A stretch of DNA of 64,000 nucleotides. Origin: Epiperipatus broadwayi (taxonomy: Eukaryota > Onychophora > Udeonychophora > Euonychophora > Peripatidae). The notes under the pieces are model-generated. The model ran no database searches. It was not told the DNA's origin and saw only the letters and a list, made by a program, of their open reading frames with translations. The translations under genes were made by a program, and so were the position numbers. The stretch spans positions 60,001 through 124,000 of the forward strand of contig JAQFVV010006504.1 in assembly GCA_028023455.1 (NCBI GenBank), given 5' to 3'. Shown here piece after piece: positions 10,904-23,523 of the stretch (position 1 is its first letter; each line of letters begins with the position of its first letter).

Positions 10904-12190
10904 AAGAGAATATATTAATCCACTTATGATATAATGTAATGTAAAAGTTATGCATTATTTCTTTCTTTTTGCCCCTCCCTATGAATAAAGCAAAAAAAAA
11001 TTGTACTGCCTCTTTCATGAAAAAATGGTAAAAAATAAAATTATACAAATAGTTCTTCTAAATATTTATTTTTTATCATCATATTTATAAGTGGATAAAT
11101 AACAACAGTTTATGGCTCTATTATTTAGTATAGTTTTACATTTAGCTCCACTTAAAGTACAAATGAATAATTTAACACAGTAAATTTGGGCACTTGTAAA
11201 ATACAACAGTATTCCAATTTTTTTTGCATACCAATAGTTTGCTTTAGCTATAAGCTTGTTTTACTAAGACAAATTAGTATTGAAAATAGTCAGGTTTTTT
11301 TTAAACTTCATTTTTACCATATAAATATATACATATTATTTAATTTTTGATGATTGGAAAGTACATATTGCTGTGTCCATTGATATCAGTTGTATTAGCT
11401 GCATATCAATAGAGGTTTTTTGTATTTCATTATTATTATATTTATTAACCATTAAACTACTAGACTCAAGATTATAAAATGGCATTAGAATTGTAGGTGT
11501 CTGACTCATTTAGTATTTTTTCAAACTTATATGAAATAAAAAGGTTTCTCTTTGACTGAAACCAATATCTCATAAATATCTTGCAATGAAAAAAAAGACT
11601 TTTATTGAATTTTCAGAACTAGTATTTCTGCTAGTCGGACTGTATATCCATCTTGAGTAATATTTTTACTAGTATAAATAATGTTTTAAATGGACTCACA
11701 TAGCATATATAAACTTTTTGACTTGATTTTAGAAGTAGAATGTTAGTGCTTCATTGGCATGCTTTACATTATTGATTTGGTCTTTGATGTCTCAGTCAAT
11801 TCCAGGATTTTATTTCAGCCTTTAAAGAGGATAATTATTCTGTTTTAGCATGAGCTCCAAAATTAGAGAACAATACTTGTACATATTTATATAGACATTC
11901 TTTAGATTATCCATTGAAATATTTGTTGAAAAGCTTTTTCCTCCTTTGATTATTTAGTCATATGTTCACCATACAAAGCTTCCTTCTTCATGGTATCAAT
12001 ATAATCACTCCTAATAACTTTTTATGAAGTTTAATTTTATCTGGAGTACGTGATAGGTTGTTTTTTTATTTTTTCTCATTAAATACTAATAACTTTGTGG
12101 GCTTGTGAATAACATTGAACATTGTCAAATCTTTTTTGAAGAAATTTAATTTCCCATGTTCTGATGGAAAGTTATTTTGAATTATAACTT
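10903..12190. other. Non-coding AT-rich interval
   Basis: No reading frame, repeat boundary or RNA gene could be supported. (TA)n blocks lie at 12191-12212 and 12241-12271 at its right edge. Confidence 0.5.
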
Positions 12191-12236
12191 TAATATATAT
12201 ATATATATATATGCAGATTTATAAATAAATACTTAA

Positions 12237-12280
<44 letters not shown>

Positions 12281-12335
12281 TTTAAACATACAGTATTTAC
12301 AAGCTTATAAAAAATATATATGTATAACAGTCACT

Positions 12336-12375
12336 TAGGAGCGCTTTCAACTAACTTGTAGCTTTGTCAACTATC
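12336..12375 (-). ncRNA. Hammerhead-like 3'-terminal motif, PLE A minus copy
   Basis: In the sense orientation the order is stem I strand GATAG, core UUGACAA, stem II AGCUA-CAAGU-UAGUU, then GAAA, a minimal AG-CG-CU element, C, and stem I' CUA. This is the segment order of a type I hammerhead ribozyme. The first core differs from CUGAUGA at positions 3 and 8 in a compensating way (U3 and A8), with C7 at the free position. It lies just downstream of the coding region's stop. Activity is unproven. See also 14657-14696, 27682-27726, 34109-34151, 49440-49481 and 53136-53175. Confidence 0.5.
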
Positions 12376-12412
12376 ACGTTTAAAATGTCAGCTTTCCCAT
12401 AATTCAATGATG

Positions 12413-13588
12413 TCAACTTTCCCATAATTCTGTGATCTTAATGTTTGCTGCTTGCCTATTAACCAAATGTTGCTTGTATTTACATATTAACATCGCCTCT
12501 TTAATTTTCCTTTTATTGTTATTTCTTTCAGTTTCCAATATTTTTATGTTGTTATAATTAAAATCGAAACCATATATACATAATTTATTATGGTCATAAA
12601 AGACAGAAGCTGATAAATTAGCATTATTTTTAAAATTTTGTTTTGTATTTTGAATCTTTTAAATAACAATAAGTGTTCCTTTGTTCTTTTTTCCAATGTG
12701 CACCTTGATTCACCTATATATCCATGGCCACACCCACATGTCCATTTGTAAATGATACAATTTTTATTTGTAAATAAAGTTTTATCCTTTGAATTGTTTA
12801 TTAATTTACTTAATGTAGGTGGTGCATAAAATGCAATATCACATATTCCTTTATAAATTTTCTTAATGAAACTTGCCTGTTGATTTGAAATATATGGTAT
12901 TGATATCCACATTTTTTTATCAGAAGAATTAACAATATTATTATTTTTATATTTGTAAGTAAAATTTTTAATAGTATAATAAACAGAATCATAATTGTAT
13001 CCAACGTTTAACAATTCATTATAAAAAGTTTCAATATTTTTAGTTTTATCTGATGCATATTTACAAAGGTTATCATTTCTAAATAAAAAGGATTTCAAAC
13101 CTGCCATTTTATGTGATATTGGTACTTTTGATTCATATGGAATATATCCTCTTTTTGCTATTGTTTTAAGAGTCATATAGTATTCCAGTTTATCCTTGTT
13201 TCTGGTTATCTTGAGATCTAAAAATTGTATACTCATTAAATTTTCATCTGTTTTAATCCACTTTAAGCCCTTTATATTATTTAATCTCTTGAACAAATCA
13301 TTAATAGCATTTGGCTTTCCACAGACAAAAACATCATCAACATATCGACTGTATAAAATAATATCTTTCTGATAATGATTCTTTTTTAAAATATTTTCTT
13401 CATACGTAGATATAACAAAATTACATATCTGAGCAACTGTAGGAAGTCCCATGGGCCACCCATTATTCATATTATAAAATCCGTGCTTAAAAATTGCATA
13501 AATGTTTCTATCAATAAAGTTTAATGTTTCAATAATAAATTTTATTACTTTAACGTTAACATTTTTTAATATCAATGCATTCTTAATT
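12413..13588 (-). pseudogene. PLE RT + GIY-YIG, minus-strand arm of palindrome A
   Basis: A 343-codon open stretch (13575-12544) holds most of the protein. Residues around 37-50 contain GWPMGLPTVAQICNF (RT loop), followed by YSRYVDDVFVCGKPNA with catalytic YVDD, SIQFLDLKITRN, and KRGYIPYESKVP...HKMAG (thumb). YISNQQASFIKKIY and FYAPPTLSKLI form the linker. IIYKWTCGCGHGYIGES with TLEKRTKEHLL is the GIY-YIG nuclease with its cysteine cluster. A frameshift near 12655 moves the C-terminal part (SASVFYDHNKLC...NRQAANIKITELWES) into another frame, ending at a TGA at 12413-12415. The RT fingers are missing (5' truncation). It is the best preserved PLE in the window. Confidence 0.88.
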
Positions 13589-14619
13589 CCTACAGTTGCT
13601 CAGATATGTAATTTTGTTATATCTACATATGAAGAAAATATTTTAAAAAAGGATCATTATCAGAAAGATATTATTTTATACAGTCGATATGTTGATGATG
13701 TTTTTGTCTGTGGAAAGCCAAATGCTATTAATGATTTGTTCAAGGAATTAAATAATATAAAGGGCTTAAAGTGGATTAAAACAGATGAAAATTTAATGAG
13801 TATACAATTTTTAGATCTCAAGATATCCAGAAACAAGGATAAACTGGATTACTATATGACTCTTAAACCAATAGCAAAAAGAGGATATATTCCATATGAA
13901 TCAAAAGTACCAATGTCACATAAAATGGCAGGTTTGAAATCCTTTTTATTTAGAAATGATAACCTTTGTAAATATGCATCAGATAAAACTAAAAATATTG
14001 AAACTTATTATAATGAATTGTTAAACGTTGGATACAATTATGATTCTGTTTATTATACTATTAAAATTTTTACTTATAAATATAAAAATAATAATATTGT
14101 TAATTCTTCTGATAAAAAATTGTGGATATCAATACCATATATTTCAAATCAACAGGCAAGTTTCATTAAGAAAATTTATAAAGGAATATGTGACATTGCA
14201 TTTTATGCACCACCTACATTAAATAAATTAATAAACAATTCAAAGGATAAAACTTTATTTACAAATAAAAATTGTATCATTTACAAATGGACATGTAGGT
14301 GTGGCTATGGATATATAGGTGAATCGAGGTGCACATCGGAAAAAGAACAAAGGAACACTTATTGTTATTTAAAAGGTTTCAAAATACAAAACAAAATTTT
14401 AAAAATAATGATAATTTATCAGCTTCTGTCTTTTATGACCATAATAAATTATGTATATATGGTTTCAATTTTAATTATAACAATGTAAAAATATTGGAAA
14501 CTGAAAGAAATAATAATAAAAGGAAAATTAAAGAGGCGATGTTAGTATGTAAATACAAGCAACATTTGGTTAATAGGCAAGCAGCAAACATTAAGATCAC
14601 AGATTTATGGGAAAGTTGA
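13589..14619 (+). pseudogene. PLE RT + GIY-YIG, plus-strand arm of palindrome A
   Basis: It starts abruptly within the RT loop (PTVAQICNFVISTYEE) because of 5' truncation. It keeps YSRYVDDVFVCGKPNA, FLDLKISRN, the thumb, the linker and YKWTCRCGYGYIGES. A frameshift near 14335, in a different place from the one in the opposite arm, breaks the nuclease domain. The rest (EKRTKEHLL-type helix, then SASVFYDHNKLC...AANIKITDLWES) continues in another frame to TGA at 14617-14619. An apparent longer start from 13502 only reads through antisense sequence of the neighbouring copy and is not a real N-terminus. Confidence 0.87.
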
Positions 14620-14656
14620 CATCATTGAATTATGGGAAAGCTGACATTTTAAACGT

Positions 14657-14696
14657 GATAGTTGACAAAGCTACAAGTTAGTTGAAAGTGCTTCTA
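14657..14696 (+). ncRNA. Hammerhead-like 3'-terminal motif, PLE A plus copy
   Basis: Same as the opposite arm (GATAG, UUGACAA, AGCUA/UAGUU, GAAA) but with two changes in the last part (GTGCTTCTA instead of GCGCTCCTA), which leave stem I' CUA intact. Confidence 0.5.
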
Positions 14697-14806
14697 AGTG
14701 ACTGTTGTACATATATATATATATATTTTTATAAGCTTTTAAATATTGTATTTTTAAATATTTATTTATAAATTTGCATATATTATTTTGAAGAAATACA
14801 GACATA

Positions 14807-14809
<3 letters not shown>

Positions 14810-14882
<73 letters not shown>
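14810..14882. repeat. (TA)n microsatellite
   Basis: About 73 bases of uninterrupted AT alternation just outside palindrome A. Confidence 0.97.
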
Positions 14883-14886
<4 letters not shown>

Positions 14887-17763
14887 CTTCATCACTAGAA
14901 ACTTAAACTATTCATAATCTGCTAAGGGAGTAATATTTTCATGTACTATATATAAAAATATTTTCAACAATTTTATTATTTAACCAGGATTTTTGCTACT
15001 TCCAGTACTTTGACTTTGGTTCCATTAATATCTTTTTCCATTATTTTTAGGTGGTATATGATAGGTTCAACTTTACTTTTATCTGTAACTTATTTATAAT
15101 ATTTTATTATGAAATCTCTTGAACCACAATCACTTTTATATAATCTTCTCAGAATAAATATATTCAGGAATTATTATTTGTTCAGAAGAATTCTTCTCAT
15201 GGTTTTTTCCTTCTGTATTTTGTCTCAATTTATTAGTTTTAAAATTATATTTAGTTTTGAGAAATTGTATTTCATTTCTTTTTGTTTTTAATTTTTATGA
15301 CATGTTTTTTTTATTGTTCTCTCTCATTCTTTATCATCTCCATGTTTATTATTAACACATGTAAATATAACTAATAACAGCATATCTTTTTACACTTTAT
15401 ACAATGGAAATATATTATTATCTTCAAATAATTTTATTTTTTTACATATTGGACTAAATTTTGCAACTGATATAAACACTGAAGAAAACTACTGGATAGT
15501 TGAAACTATAAGAATAAAGCAGAAAAAGAAAGTTATTAATTATAATTATCATATTTCTTTTGCATGAACTCTTATTGCAGAATTCATTTCTTCATCTGAA
15601 TTTATTTGCTGAATGGTCTGAATTTTCACAGCAGTAAATCTTTGCTCTAATGTCAAATTTATTCATGAATTTTCTGGATATTTTCATGTCTTTTATTCAA
15701 TTTTATAACCCCAAAATATGAATACATAAATGATTCCTGACCAAATTGTTTTTGTATAAACAAATTGTCCTTAGCTAATTGCAGCTGACAGAGGTTGTCC
15801 TCTTCTATAACCCCATGTAAATTAATCTGAAAGTGTTGCTTTTAAAAAATTATTACAGAAGCATGTGTAATTAATTTCAAAACATTAGTTCATATTTCAA
15901 TACTTGCTATCTTAGTGGGTTTTTTTTTCTAAATTATAATCTGAAATATGCTAGCATCATGGTTGACCTAAGATACTTAGTTAATTTTTTAATCACTTCT
16001 AAATATGTGGGTTCTTCTTACAATTTGGATTACATGGATGTGTTAATTGAATCATTTTCTGTACTAGGAAATATAGCCAAGTTGCTTTTATGTTTTTAAT
16101 TCATAATATAAGTTAGAAAAAATTTACATCTGTTGCGTATTTTCAAGCTTTGGTAAATTCGTTTATTCTTAGTTGGCCTTAGATTTTCTTATCAAATCAA
16201 TGTTTTATCAAAAATAATATCAAATCTAGGTTTATCTCTGTATCATCTTTATTGTATAGATCAATCTGTCCTTTCTTTAACTGTTCATTTTTTTTTAATC
16301 TAGCTCTTTTTTCTTCCACTTTTTTATGGCATAAATGTTTATTTTTCTGTAGGAAATTTAACTTTTTTCTTTCCTAGATTTTTATTGCCATTGTTTTGCT
16401 CCCATGTTAAAAAGTTATTAAAATCGTGTGAAATCTATTTACTTGCAGGAAATTAATCTTTTACAAAGAATACACAAATTTTATTAATATTCTACTTAAT
16501 ATGGAAAAAATACACAGAGAACTCAAATAATTATCTTTTAAGTATAATAAAAGTGATATATAAATATATGACAATATAATTCTGCTTTATAGTATATACA
16601 ATTTTACATAAATAAAATTTACTGGCAGACTTAAATTAAATAATAATAAAGATCAAATAAGAATTGTAGTAGTTTTTCTGGATCTATGGACTTATTAATG
16701 GGCCTCACGTCGAAAAGCAGAGGCAAAAAGGGTAAAAACGATATTTTTTTAAAAATCTATAGCGACTTTATATACTTTTACAGTATTTTGTCGATTTTAA
16801 TTAATACTTCTCGAATAAAATTAAATTTAGCTTATTTCTAATTAATTCATTTTAACTATTAATTTGTTGTAGTAGACATGATATTCTAATTAAACAAGAA
16901 ATCAATTTTTGTATTAATGGATTATCCTTTCTTAAGATTTTTAGTTTATAAATCTCTAAGACAATAGATTATTGCATTTCATTCTATTTTGAAACAAAAA
17001 AATTTATATTTGTGTTTTCGCAATCTTATTTAAAGTATTCAAATATGTTTTCGATGAACTTTCTATAAATAGAAAACTTTTAAATTACAAAAAGATATTT
17101 TAATCAAAATTCTAAACAACAACAAAAAAGTAGAATTAAATGTGTATCAGGAAATAATTAGTTAACTTTATTTTATTCTTTAAATAAAACATATGAATTC
17201 AGTTTGCGTTTATTGTTTATTAAATGATCATTATTACTGCCATGATTAAAATATACATTAACTATTTCCATATTTAAGAATAAATTTTAGCCTCTTAAAT
17301 TAAGTAACGTAATGGAAAATAGAAGAAAAACAAAAACTTTCATTTGCAGACCTTGTCATTTAAATCCCCCATCATACTCAATGTATGGTAAAATGAAATG
17401 AGTAGAAGACTCATGAGCTGATAGTCATAGGTTAACTTAGTGAAGAAATTAAAACCTCACGTTGATCATTTAAATGAAATTGTTGTGCTCAAGCTGCTAA
17501 TTAGAAGTTGCAAAAATCACATAACTTCTAATATATCATTACGACTATTAACATTATACAAATTGTTTTTGTTGCATATATTAAACCTTTTTAATTATTT
17601 AGGTGCATTTTTATCCATTCAACAAAATGTATTGTATATATTGTACTGGTTAAAATCGTGTGTTCAATCCAAGTAAAATATAGCAATCTAGTATGTGTGA
17701 GATACACAGGTCTGCAAAAATACTAAGCACTAATCTAACCTATGCTCAAAGGTCTCTGACTAT
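14883..17763. other. Non-coding AT-rich interval
   Basis: No coding region, RNA gene or bounded repeat could be supported. A short CpG-containing patch at about 16700-16740 stands out in composition only. Confidence 0.5.
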
Positions 17764-17914
17764 ATGAACAATGCTTTTGAGGATACTAACAAGCTTCCCA
17801 TTACTCCAGTCCCGACAATGCGAATAGGAAGAGCGAAGAGACTTAAAACCACCAATACTAAAATGATTGACCAATATTTGCAACCTGAAATAAAGAGTTT
17901 AATTGATAATAAAT
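17764..17914 (+). pseudogene. Short ORF resembling a retrotransposon polyprotein tail
   Basis: Fifty codons from ATG 17764 to TAA 17912-17914. The segment PVPTMRIGRAKRLKTTNTKM resembles the P-x-T-R-x-R-A-K-x-L-K basic tail seen near the C-terminus of some Ty3/gypsy polyproteins. The stretch is GC-richer than the surrounding DNA. No upstream pol motif is visible. The call is weak. Confidence 0.25.
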
Positions 17915-19318
17915 AATTAATTTGGGAGAATCCATTAATAAAAAGAGTATAAGATAATTAATTAATGAATTAACACTAGAGATTTGGACACTGAATGGCA
18001 ACATACCACAACATATAAATGGTATAACATAAATTTATTATACAATTAACTACAATAGTTGATGATTATAAATGAAACAACTATATTTGTGGGAATGTCT
18101 ATACATTCATTATGACAAGTTACATATCTGACTACACATACTGTGTTTAATACATAAATAAGTCATTAGATGAAATTTGGTTGGTGCAGTGAATACACCA
18201 AGAATATGGCATTAATTAATCAGATAATCAATGGTAAATTATAGCTTACTCCTCATTGAACAATATTATGAATTTAGATAGAACAGATATTATTACAACA
18301 TTACATATAAAAGTAATAATTAATGATGTGTCATTTTAAGAGTGTGTTTTATCACATTTCTACAAGATTTGGGAGATCACCCAGATGGACAGGAGCAAAA
18401 TGATTAATTACATAATAGGGTCTATACTTAAATTGACTGATTGGTGAAAGGCATTCAACTACATCTTGCAGATACCATTGCAGGTTTATCAATAAAATAA
18501 TAAAGCAATAATAATCAAGGTGGGATTATGTTACGATTTACAATCATGTATGGAATAAGGTAACTTAAGTCACTCTGCTCACTTTGTCATATTTGCATAA
18601 GAGTTAGAATATGCCTGTGTGATGACTAAAACTTAACTCTGAAGAATAGTGATACAAGTAGTATGTTGAGACAGTTTATCCATATTTCCCGTACACTTAT
18701 TTATCAGGAGTGTCTGAAATGAATCCCCAGTAGGAAAAGCATCTACTTTATGAGAGATAATGAGGAGTGGGACTAGACATTCAGAAGCTCCCAAGGTACA
18801 TGGCAAAGCAAGAAAGTAAGTGAATTAAATGATTGTAAAAATGAACTTTATAATGCCTATAACATATGGATAATTTGTGTCACTAATGACTATAATAAAT
18901 TAATTGATCCTGGTTAAGATAATCTGCTATCAGATGCAATAGAATGCACAAACACAAACCTTCTTGGCAGTTAATCAATGCTGGGTAAATGTAAAATTGA
19001 TATGAATCTAAAACTAAGGGAATAAATTCTCTCTTCCACATTTCTAAAATATCTACCTACATTTCAATAATGATTAATACATACATAAACTGACATATCA
19101 GTTATATAAATAAAATTACAGATCACACACATGCTGATAATACATTGAATACTAAATTTATTTCTTTTAGGTTTTACTGAATAACTTGGCAAAATATATT
19201 TCAATAATAATATAGAAGATTTAAATTATGAGTCGCAAGGGTAAATAAGTACAGGCATTAAAGCTTCACTTGTTATTTAAATAGTAAACAATATTATAGA
19301 AAGAATTGGTATACAACT
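17915..19318. other. Non-coding AT-rich interval before the gypsy element
   Basis: No supported feature. Composition is similar to the decayed gypsy interior, so part may be old transposon DNA, but nothing is recognisable. Confidence 0.4.
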
Positions 19319-19888
19319 GTGATGCCATTGACAAGTTACTTTAGGTTTGATGCAGTAGAATACTGAAATTAAGGTGGTAACTTAAATCGAATAAAATTGT
19401 AATTAAAAGATTAAATAAAATTAGGGGTACTTAAATAACTATAGAATGGTATAGCTAAACAATTATAGAACTGTATAACTAAATAATTATAGATCTAGAA
19501 ACAATGTAACTATGGCATATATAAAATAACCATAAATGTTGTGAACATATAAATAAATTTACCACCTAAATACCTCACCTTATAAGGTAAATTTAGAGAT
19601 GAATCAACACTTATAGGGAAAGTCTCACTTAGCATATCATAATATTCATGGAATGTAGATGGAAATGTTTTGAACTCCAGAAGTTGGGTATATAAGTGGG
19701 ATATATAGGAAGTAAGAATAGTAGTAACAATTTGAGACTACAGCGGCACTAACAGGCAACACTATGATACCTAACTGAAAGAAGTGCTTATCGACATTAT
19801 GTAACATTTAATAATGTAATTAAAATTGCTGAAATTAAACTAATAATTAACTTACCTAGTCTATCTGAAAATCTCATTTTTTGATGCA
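19319..19888 (+). repeat. gypsy 5' LTR
   Basis: Starts TGTGATG and ends about GATGCA. It aligns along its length with 23821-24412; for example AATTATAGATCTAGAAACAA is shared. It contains a conserved TATATAAG promoter-like motif at 19688-19695. The right boundary is good to a few bases. Confidence 0.82.
19688..19695 (+). promoter_or_regulatory. Putative TATA box of the gypsy LTR
   Basis: TATATAAG in a GGGTATATAAGTGGG context is retained in the 3' LTR (GCATATAAGTGGG at 24231-24243) despite general divergence, as expected for the core promoter. Confidence 0.5.
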
Positions 19889-20640
19889 TAGACACCAAAG
19901 CTGGCACAGTTATGACATGATCCCCATTAGATAGATTTGGGAACAGCAAACGAATATCAGTCTACATTCTTATACCAAAAAAGGGAACTGCAACTGGAGA
20001 TAAATTTGTCCATTGAAAAATGGTTGCCAACATACAATTGTAAATAGCAGACTTTGATGTTGAAAATCTGCCCAACTGGCCTTATTATATGTAAAATTAG
20101 TAGAGAAACATTTCCTGGTAAATAGTATCAAGGAAAACCACATAAAAATAACCACACTTTTGGAGTTTGCAGGGATCATGGTATTGAAAATAGCCAACTA
20201 GTTGTGTGAGCCTGATGAGCCTGAAATGTTACATACAATGAAGTTGTCAGGAAATTAATTGCAGAGTTTTTCCTCCTACCATCAAAACATATCATAAGTT
20301 TATATTTTAGACTATGATAACGGAAAGAAGGTGAAACCCTTAAAAATATGATGCGGCTCTATGTGAGTTAGCAAAAAATTGTGCTTACCATCAATTTTTA
20401 AAAGTGCTCCTCAAACAATTGTTACTCGAATTGCATAAAAATTAATAGTAAAAAAAGTAGCCATTAAACAAGGACTAGCACATCAATTAGTAGTTGAACA
20501 AGTGAAGAAATATGTAAATAATGCATGGTTGAACAAGAAGAAAATGGCATAAGCCAAAAAGATTATACATGCAATCATGTATGTTATCATTGCAGAAAAC
20601 CAGGACACCTCAAAAAAAATTGTAGTCAACTTAAGTGAAA
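19889..20640 (+). pseudogene. gypsy gag remnant with CCHC zinc knuckle
   Basis: Mostly degenerate. Near its end (20581-20622) one frame encodes CYHCRKPGHLKKNC, a perfect C-x2-C-x4-H-x4-C nucleic-acid-binding knuckle of retroelement nucleocapsids. It is preceded by a basic segment. Matrix and capsid parts cannot be read as one frame because of stops. Confidence 0.75.
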
Positions 20641-20756
20641 ACCGGCAAGCCACAGATTATAAGGACCTCTGGTGAGGAACTTCAACCAATTAAGTTTAAG
20701 AAAGCAATCCTTTAAAACCTACAAGATCAAAGCATAAAAGAATGTAGAAATTATAT

Positions 20757-21035
20757 GTAAAAGTGAATCAATGCAAAATGGAAATAGATAATGACTCAGG
20801 AGTCTCCCTTATGTCTTTAAGAAATTGAAATAACATTACTAGAGGTAGCAGATCTAAGAAAATTGAGAGGACCAATGTTTGCATTAGAGATGTAAATCGA
20901 AACATGGTGGAAATTGTCAGAAGAGTTATGGTGAAAGTAAACTTGAACATGAACAGCAGATTGCTACTGTTACTTATAGTTCATAAACAAATAAACCCCC
21001 TAATTAGTAGAAACTGGTTCTGACCATTGGGAATC
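20757..21035 (+). pseudogene. gypsy aspartic protease remnant
   Basis: KVNQCKMEIDNDSGVSLMSL matches the retropepsin start, where the active site normally reads D-T/S-G. Here it is D-N-D-S-G, so the catalytic triplet is disturbed. The downstream NPLISRNWF matches the family's P-L-L-G-R-D-W ending. Stops interrupt it. Confidence 0.65.
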
Positions 21036-21099
21036 ACGATCAATGTTATAAAAAAATAAACATTGGAAGAGAAATACAAAGTAAATTCCCATTTTTATT

Positions 21100-21760
21100 T
21101 AGTTCAAAGTTGGGTCAGATACAAACAACACCAGTGCAACAAGAGTTAAAGGATCATTTAATTCCTGTAATATGTAAATATTGGAATGCACCATATGCAC
21201 AGTGAAGCAAAGTGAAAGAAGCACTGAATGATCTTCATGCAAAAGGATATTATAAGCCCAACTGAAGATGCAGACTGAGCTACCCCAGTCATAGTAGTGA
21301 ACAAACCTGATGACAATGTGCACCTGATGACAATGTGCATTGCTGTGGAGAGTATAGAGGGATAATAAATAAAAAATTATGTAAAAGCACCTACCCAGTT
21401 CCCAACACAAAAGAAGTTCTGTCCCTTTTGGAGAAAGCTTCACATTTTTCCAAACTTGATTTCTGTGCCACATTCCATCAAGTACCTATAAGTAAAGAAA
21501 CATTAAAGTTGCTGACCATAATGACTCACCTAGGGTTAATTAAATATAGTTGGCTGCCTTTTTGGATTAGTGTGGCCCCAAACATTTTCCAAGCAAAGAT
21601 GGATCATTTAGTAAAAGGACTGACAGGAGTCATTCCACATTATGTTGACATCCTTATTACAGCTGATTGTGAGGAAAACCTCAGAGATAGAGTCATCCAA
21701 GGGTGCAGAAACTTGGAGAAATTTGTAGCATACTGAATGCTAATAAATGTGTATGGAACA
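21100..21760 (+). pseudogene. gypsy reverse transcriptase remnant
   Basis: In a 133-codon open stretch (21335-21736), EYRGIINKKLCKSTYPVPNT matches R-x-x-N-K-x-x-x-x-x-x-Y-P-x-P and FSKLDFCATFHQVPI matches F-S-K-L-D-L-x-x-x-Y-x-Q-I-P. IKYSWLPFWISVAPNIFQAK matches Y-x-x-x-P-F-G-x-x-x-A-P-x-x-F-Q. The catalytic YVDD reads YVDI. Upstream, KEALNDLHAKGY matches the RT start. Frameshifts occur before 21335 and after 21736. Confidence 0.85.
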
Positions 21761-22039
21761 CACAAAATTTTTTGGGAGACATAATATCAGAAGAGGGTAA
21801 ATCCCCAGCACCTGAGAAAATAAAGGCAGTGAATAATGCATGTAGACAAAGGAATGTGAAAGAGCTACAAGCATTCCTGTAACTTATCAACTACTTTGAA
21901 ACCTTCGTAAAAGGAAAGCTCATGATGCCAAACCACTGTTCAACTTGTTGAAGAAGAACCAAGTATGGGAATGTATGTCAGAACATGAGAATACCTTCAA
22001 TAAGACAAAATCCCTACTGACATCATAGAAACTACTACT

Positions 22040-22325
22040 GCATTATGATAACAAGGCAGAATTGTGGTTGACAACAGACATATCACATTATGGAGTAGGA
22101 GCAGTGCTAACACAACCCACCCCTAATGGCAAAAAACCAATAGCTTATATCTCAAGAACTCTAACTAGTGATGAAAAAAATTACAGTCAAATAGACAAGG
22201 AAGCATTAGCAATATTTTTGGAGTTAAAAAAATCCACCAGTCTACATACAGAGTTTACTATGACCATGAATCACAAAGAATTACTGGGAATATTCACAAA
22301 GGTGAACCCTATTCCTATCATTTGA
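22040..22325 (+). pseudogene. gypsy RNase H remnant
   Basis: WLTTDISHYGVGAVLTQ carries the first catalytic aspartate. KKPIAYISRTLTSDEKNYSQ and DKEALAIFLELKK carry the conserved S-R-T-L and K-E-A-L-A glutamate motif. NHKELLGIF corresponds to D-H-K-P-L-x-x-I-F, with the usual aspartate changed to asparagine. It is one open frame of 87 codons, the best kept part of the element. Confidence 0.85.
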
Positions 22326-22569
22326 GTCCATGAATGTTACTCTGAACCACCATATTTTTGGTTCATGATTATGAGTTATATTATAGGAGTGGAAAATTGA
22401 TCCAACATGCTGATGAATTGTCTAGGTCACCAGATACCTCAAAAGAAGAACCTATCATAGAAGTCAATTACATCGATGATTGGGAATTAAAAGTGGTGAA
22501 TAGCAGACACATAGCCAAATGGACAGATGCCAAATGATGTACCAAATACTTAAGGGCTGGATCAGTAAG

Positions 22570-23523
22570 ACCTAGTTCAACAGAAGACTTAAAAAAATTA
22601 CCAATAGCATTCATGAATGCATGTGCTTGACTATCAGTCTGTGGGGGTCATGTTATTAATGGCAATGGAGTGGTGATACCTCCATGAGGATGAAACAAAA
22701 TTCTAAGTTTACATCTTAGTGGTCATCCAGAGATAGTGTGTTTGAAGGCATTGGCTAGGAGTTATGTTTGGTGGCCAAAACTGAATCAAGACATAGAAGT
22801 GTTCACAAAAAACTGTGCAGGCTCAAGTATATACCAGACAGAAAAAAGAAATGTAGTTTGTAACCACCAGCTACAAGAGTTTGGGAGCATCTATATGGAC
22901 CACATGGCCTTTTCATGAAGTACATTTTCTTAGTACTGGTTGATGCCTACACACACTAAATAGAATAGAGTGGTAAAAATCATTGGGACAAATGAAGCCA
23001 TTAAGCATTTAAATTCAATATTGACAACCCAAGGATATCCAGAAAACACTAGTCATGGACCATGGTCCAGGTTTTGCCTTATCAAAATTCGAGGAGTTTT
23101 TGATGAGCAGAGGTATTAGACATATTTATGTACTACTGTATCATCCTCAAAGCAATGGGTTAGCTGAAAATGCAGTAAAACAGCTACAAATGCTTTAAGA
23201 AAGTGAAACCCGCAAAAATATCAAGCATTAATTCAAACACTCATACAGCAACACACCACCCAACAGTATCAAGTGGAAAATCACCAGCTAAATTATTCCT
23301 GAAATGAAGTTTATGGACCGAGTTAATTTATTACTATGTGTCCCAACCAAGAAAACTATAGAAGCTGAGCATGAGAAGTTCATCATTGGCAAAAAAATGC
23401 AGATTAGAGATTGTCTGCAAAAAAATCAGGTTAAAAGGTGAAATAGTCAACATAGTTTCACATAATATTGCAATAGTCCAAATGGAAGATGAGATGTTAT
23501 ACAAAAGACATTTTAGCCACATT
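22570..23523 (+). pseudogene. gypsy integrase remnant
   Basis: HLSGHPEIVCLKALARSYVW followed by WPKLNQDIEVFTKNC is the HHCC zinc domain of gypsy integrases. The catalytic core is degenerate: YMDHMAF at the first aspartate, a H-G-P-W remnant at the second, and QSNGLAENAVKQL for the glutamate helix near 23160, in a different frame. The C-terminal region near 23310-23470 gives FMDRVNLLLCVPTKKTIEAE. At least three frameshifts and several stops. Confidence 0.8.

Larger units (their letters stand above)
12211..14785. mobile_element. PLE palindrome A: two head-to-head Penelope-like copies
   Basis: A minus-strand copy (coding 13588 to 12413) and a plus-strand copy (13589 to 14619) face each other by their truncated 5' ends. 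The arms match from about 13443 leftward and from 13589 rightward, out past the 3' ends into the flanking TTATAAATAAATATTTAAA and (TA)n sequence on both sides. The minus copy keeps about 145 bp of extra upstream coding sequence (13444-13588), which forms the spacer. About a dozen amino-acid differences separate the arms over roughly 245 residues, so this is the youngest of the three PLE palindromes here. Confidence 0.88.

Noticed and set aside
13502-13588. N-terminal extension of the plus-strand PLE A protein
   Set aside because: This part is antisense of the facing minus copy; the plus copy starts at the junction near 13589.
14671-14895. Tyrosine-isoleucine repeat proteins across (TA)n tracts (also at 38.7, 48.1 and 63.8 kb)
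   Set aside because: Alternating AT reads as Y-I in any frame; no coding evidence.
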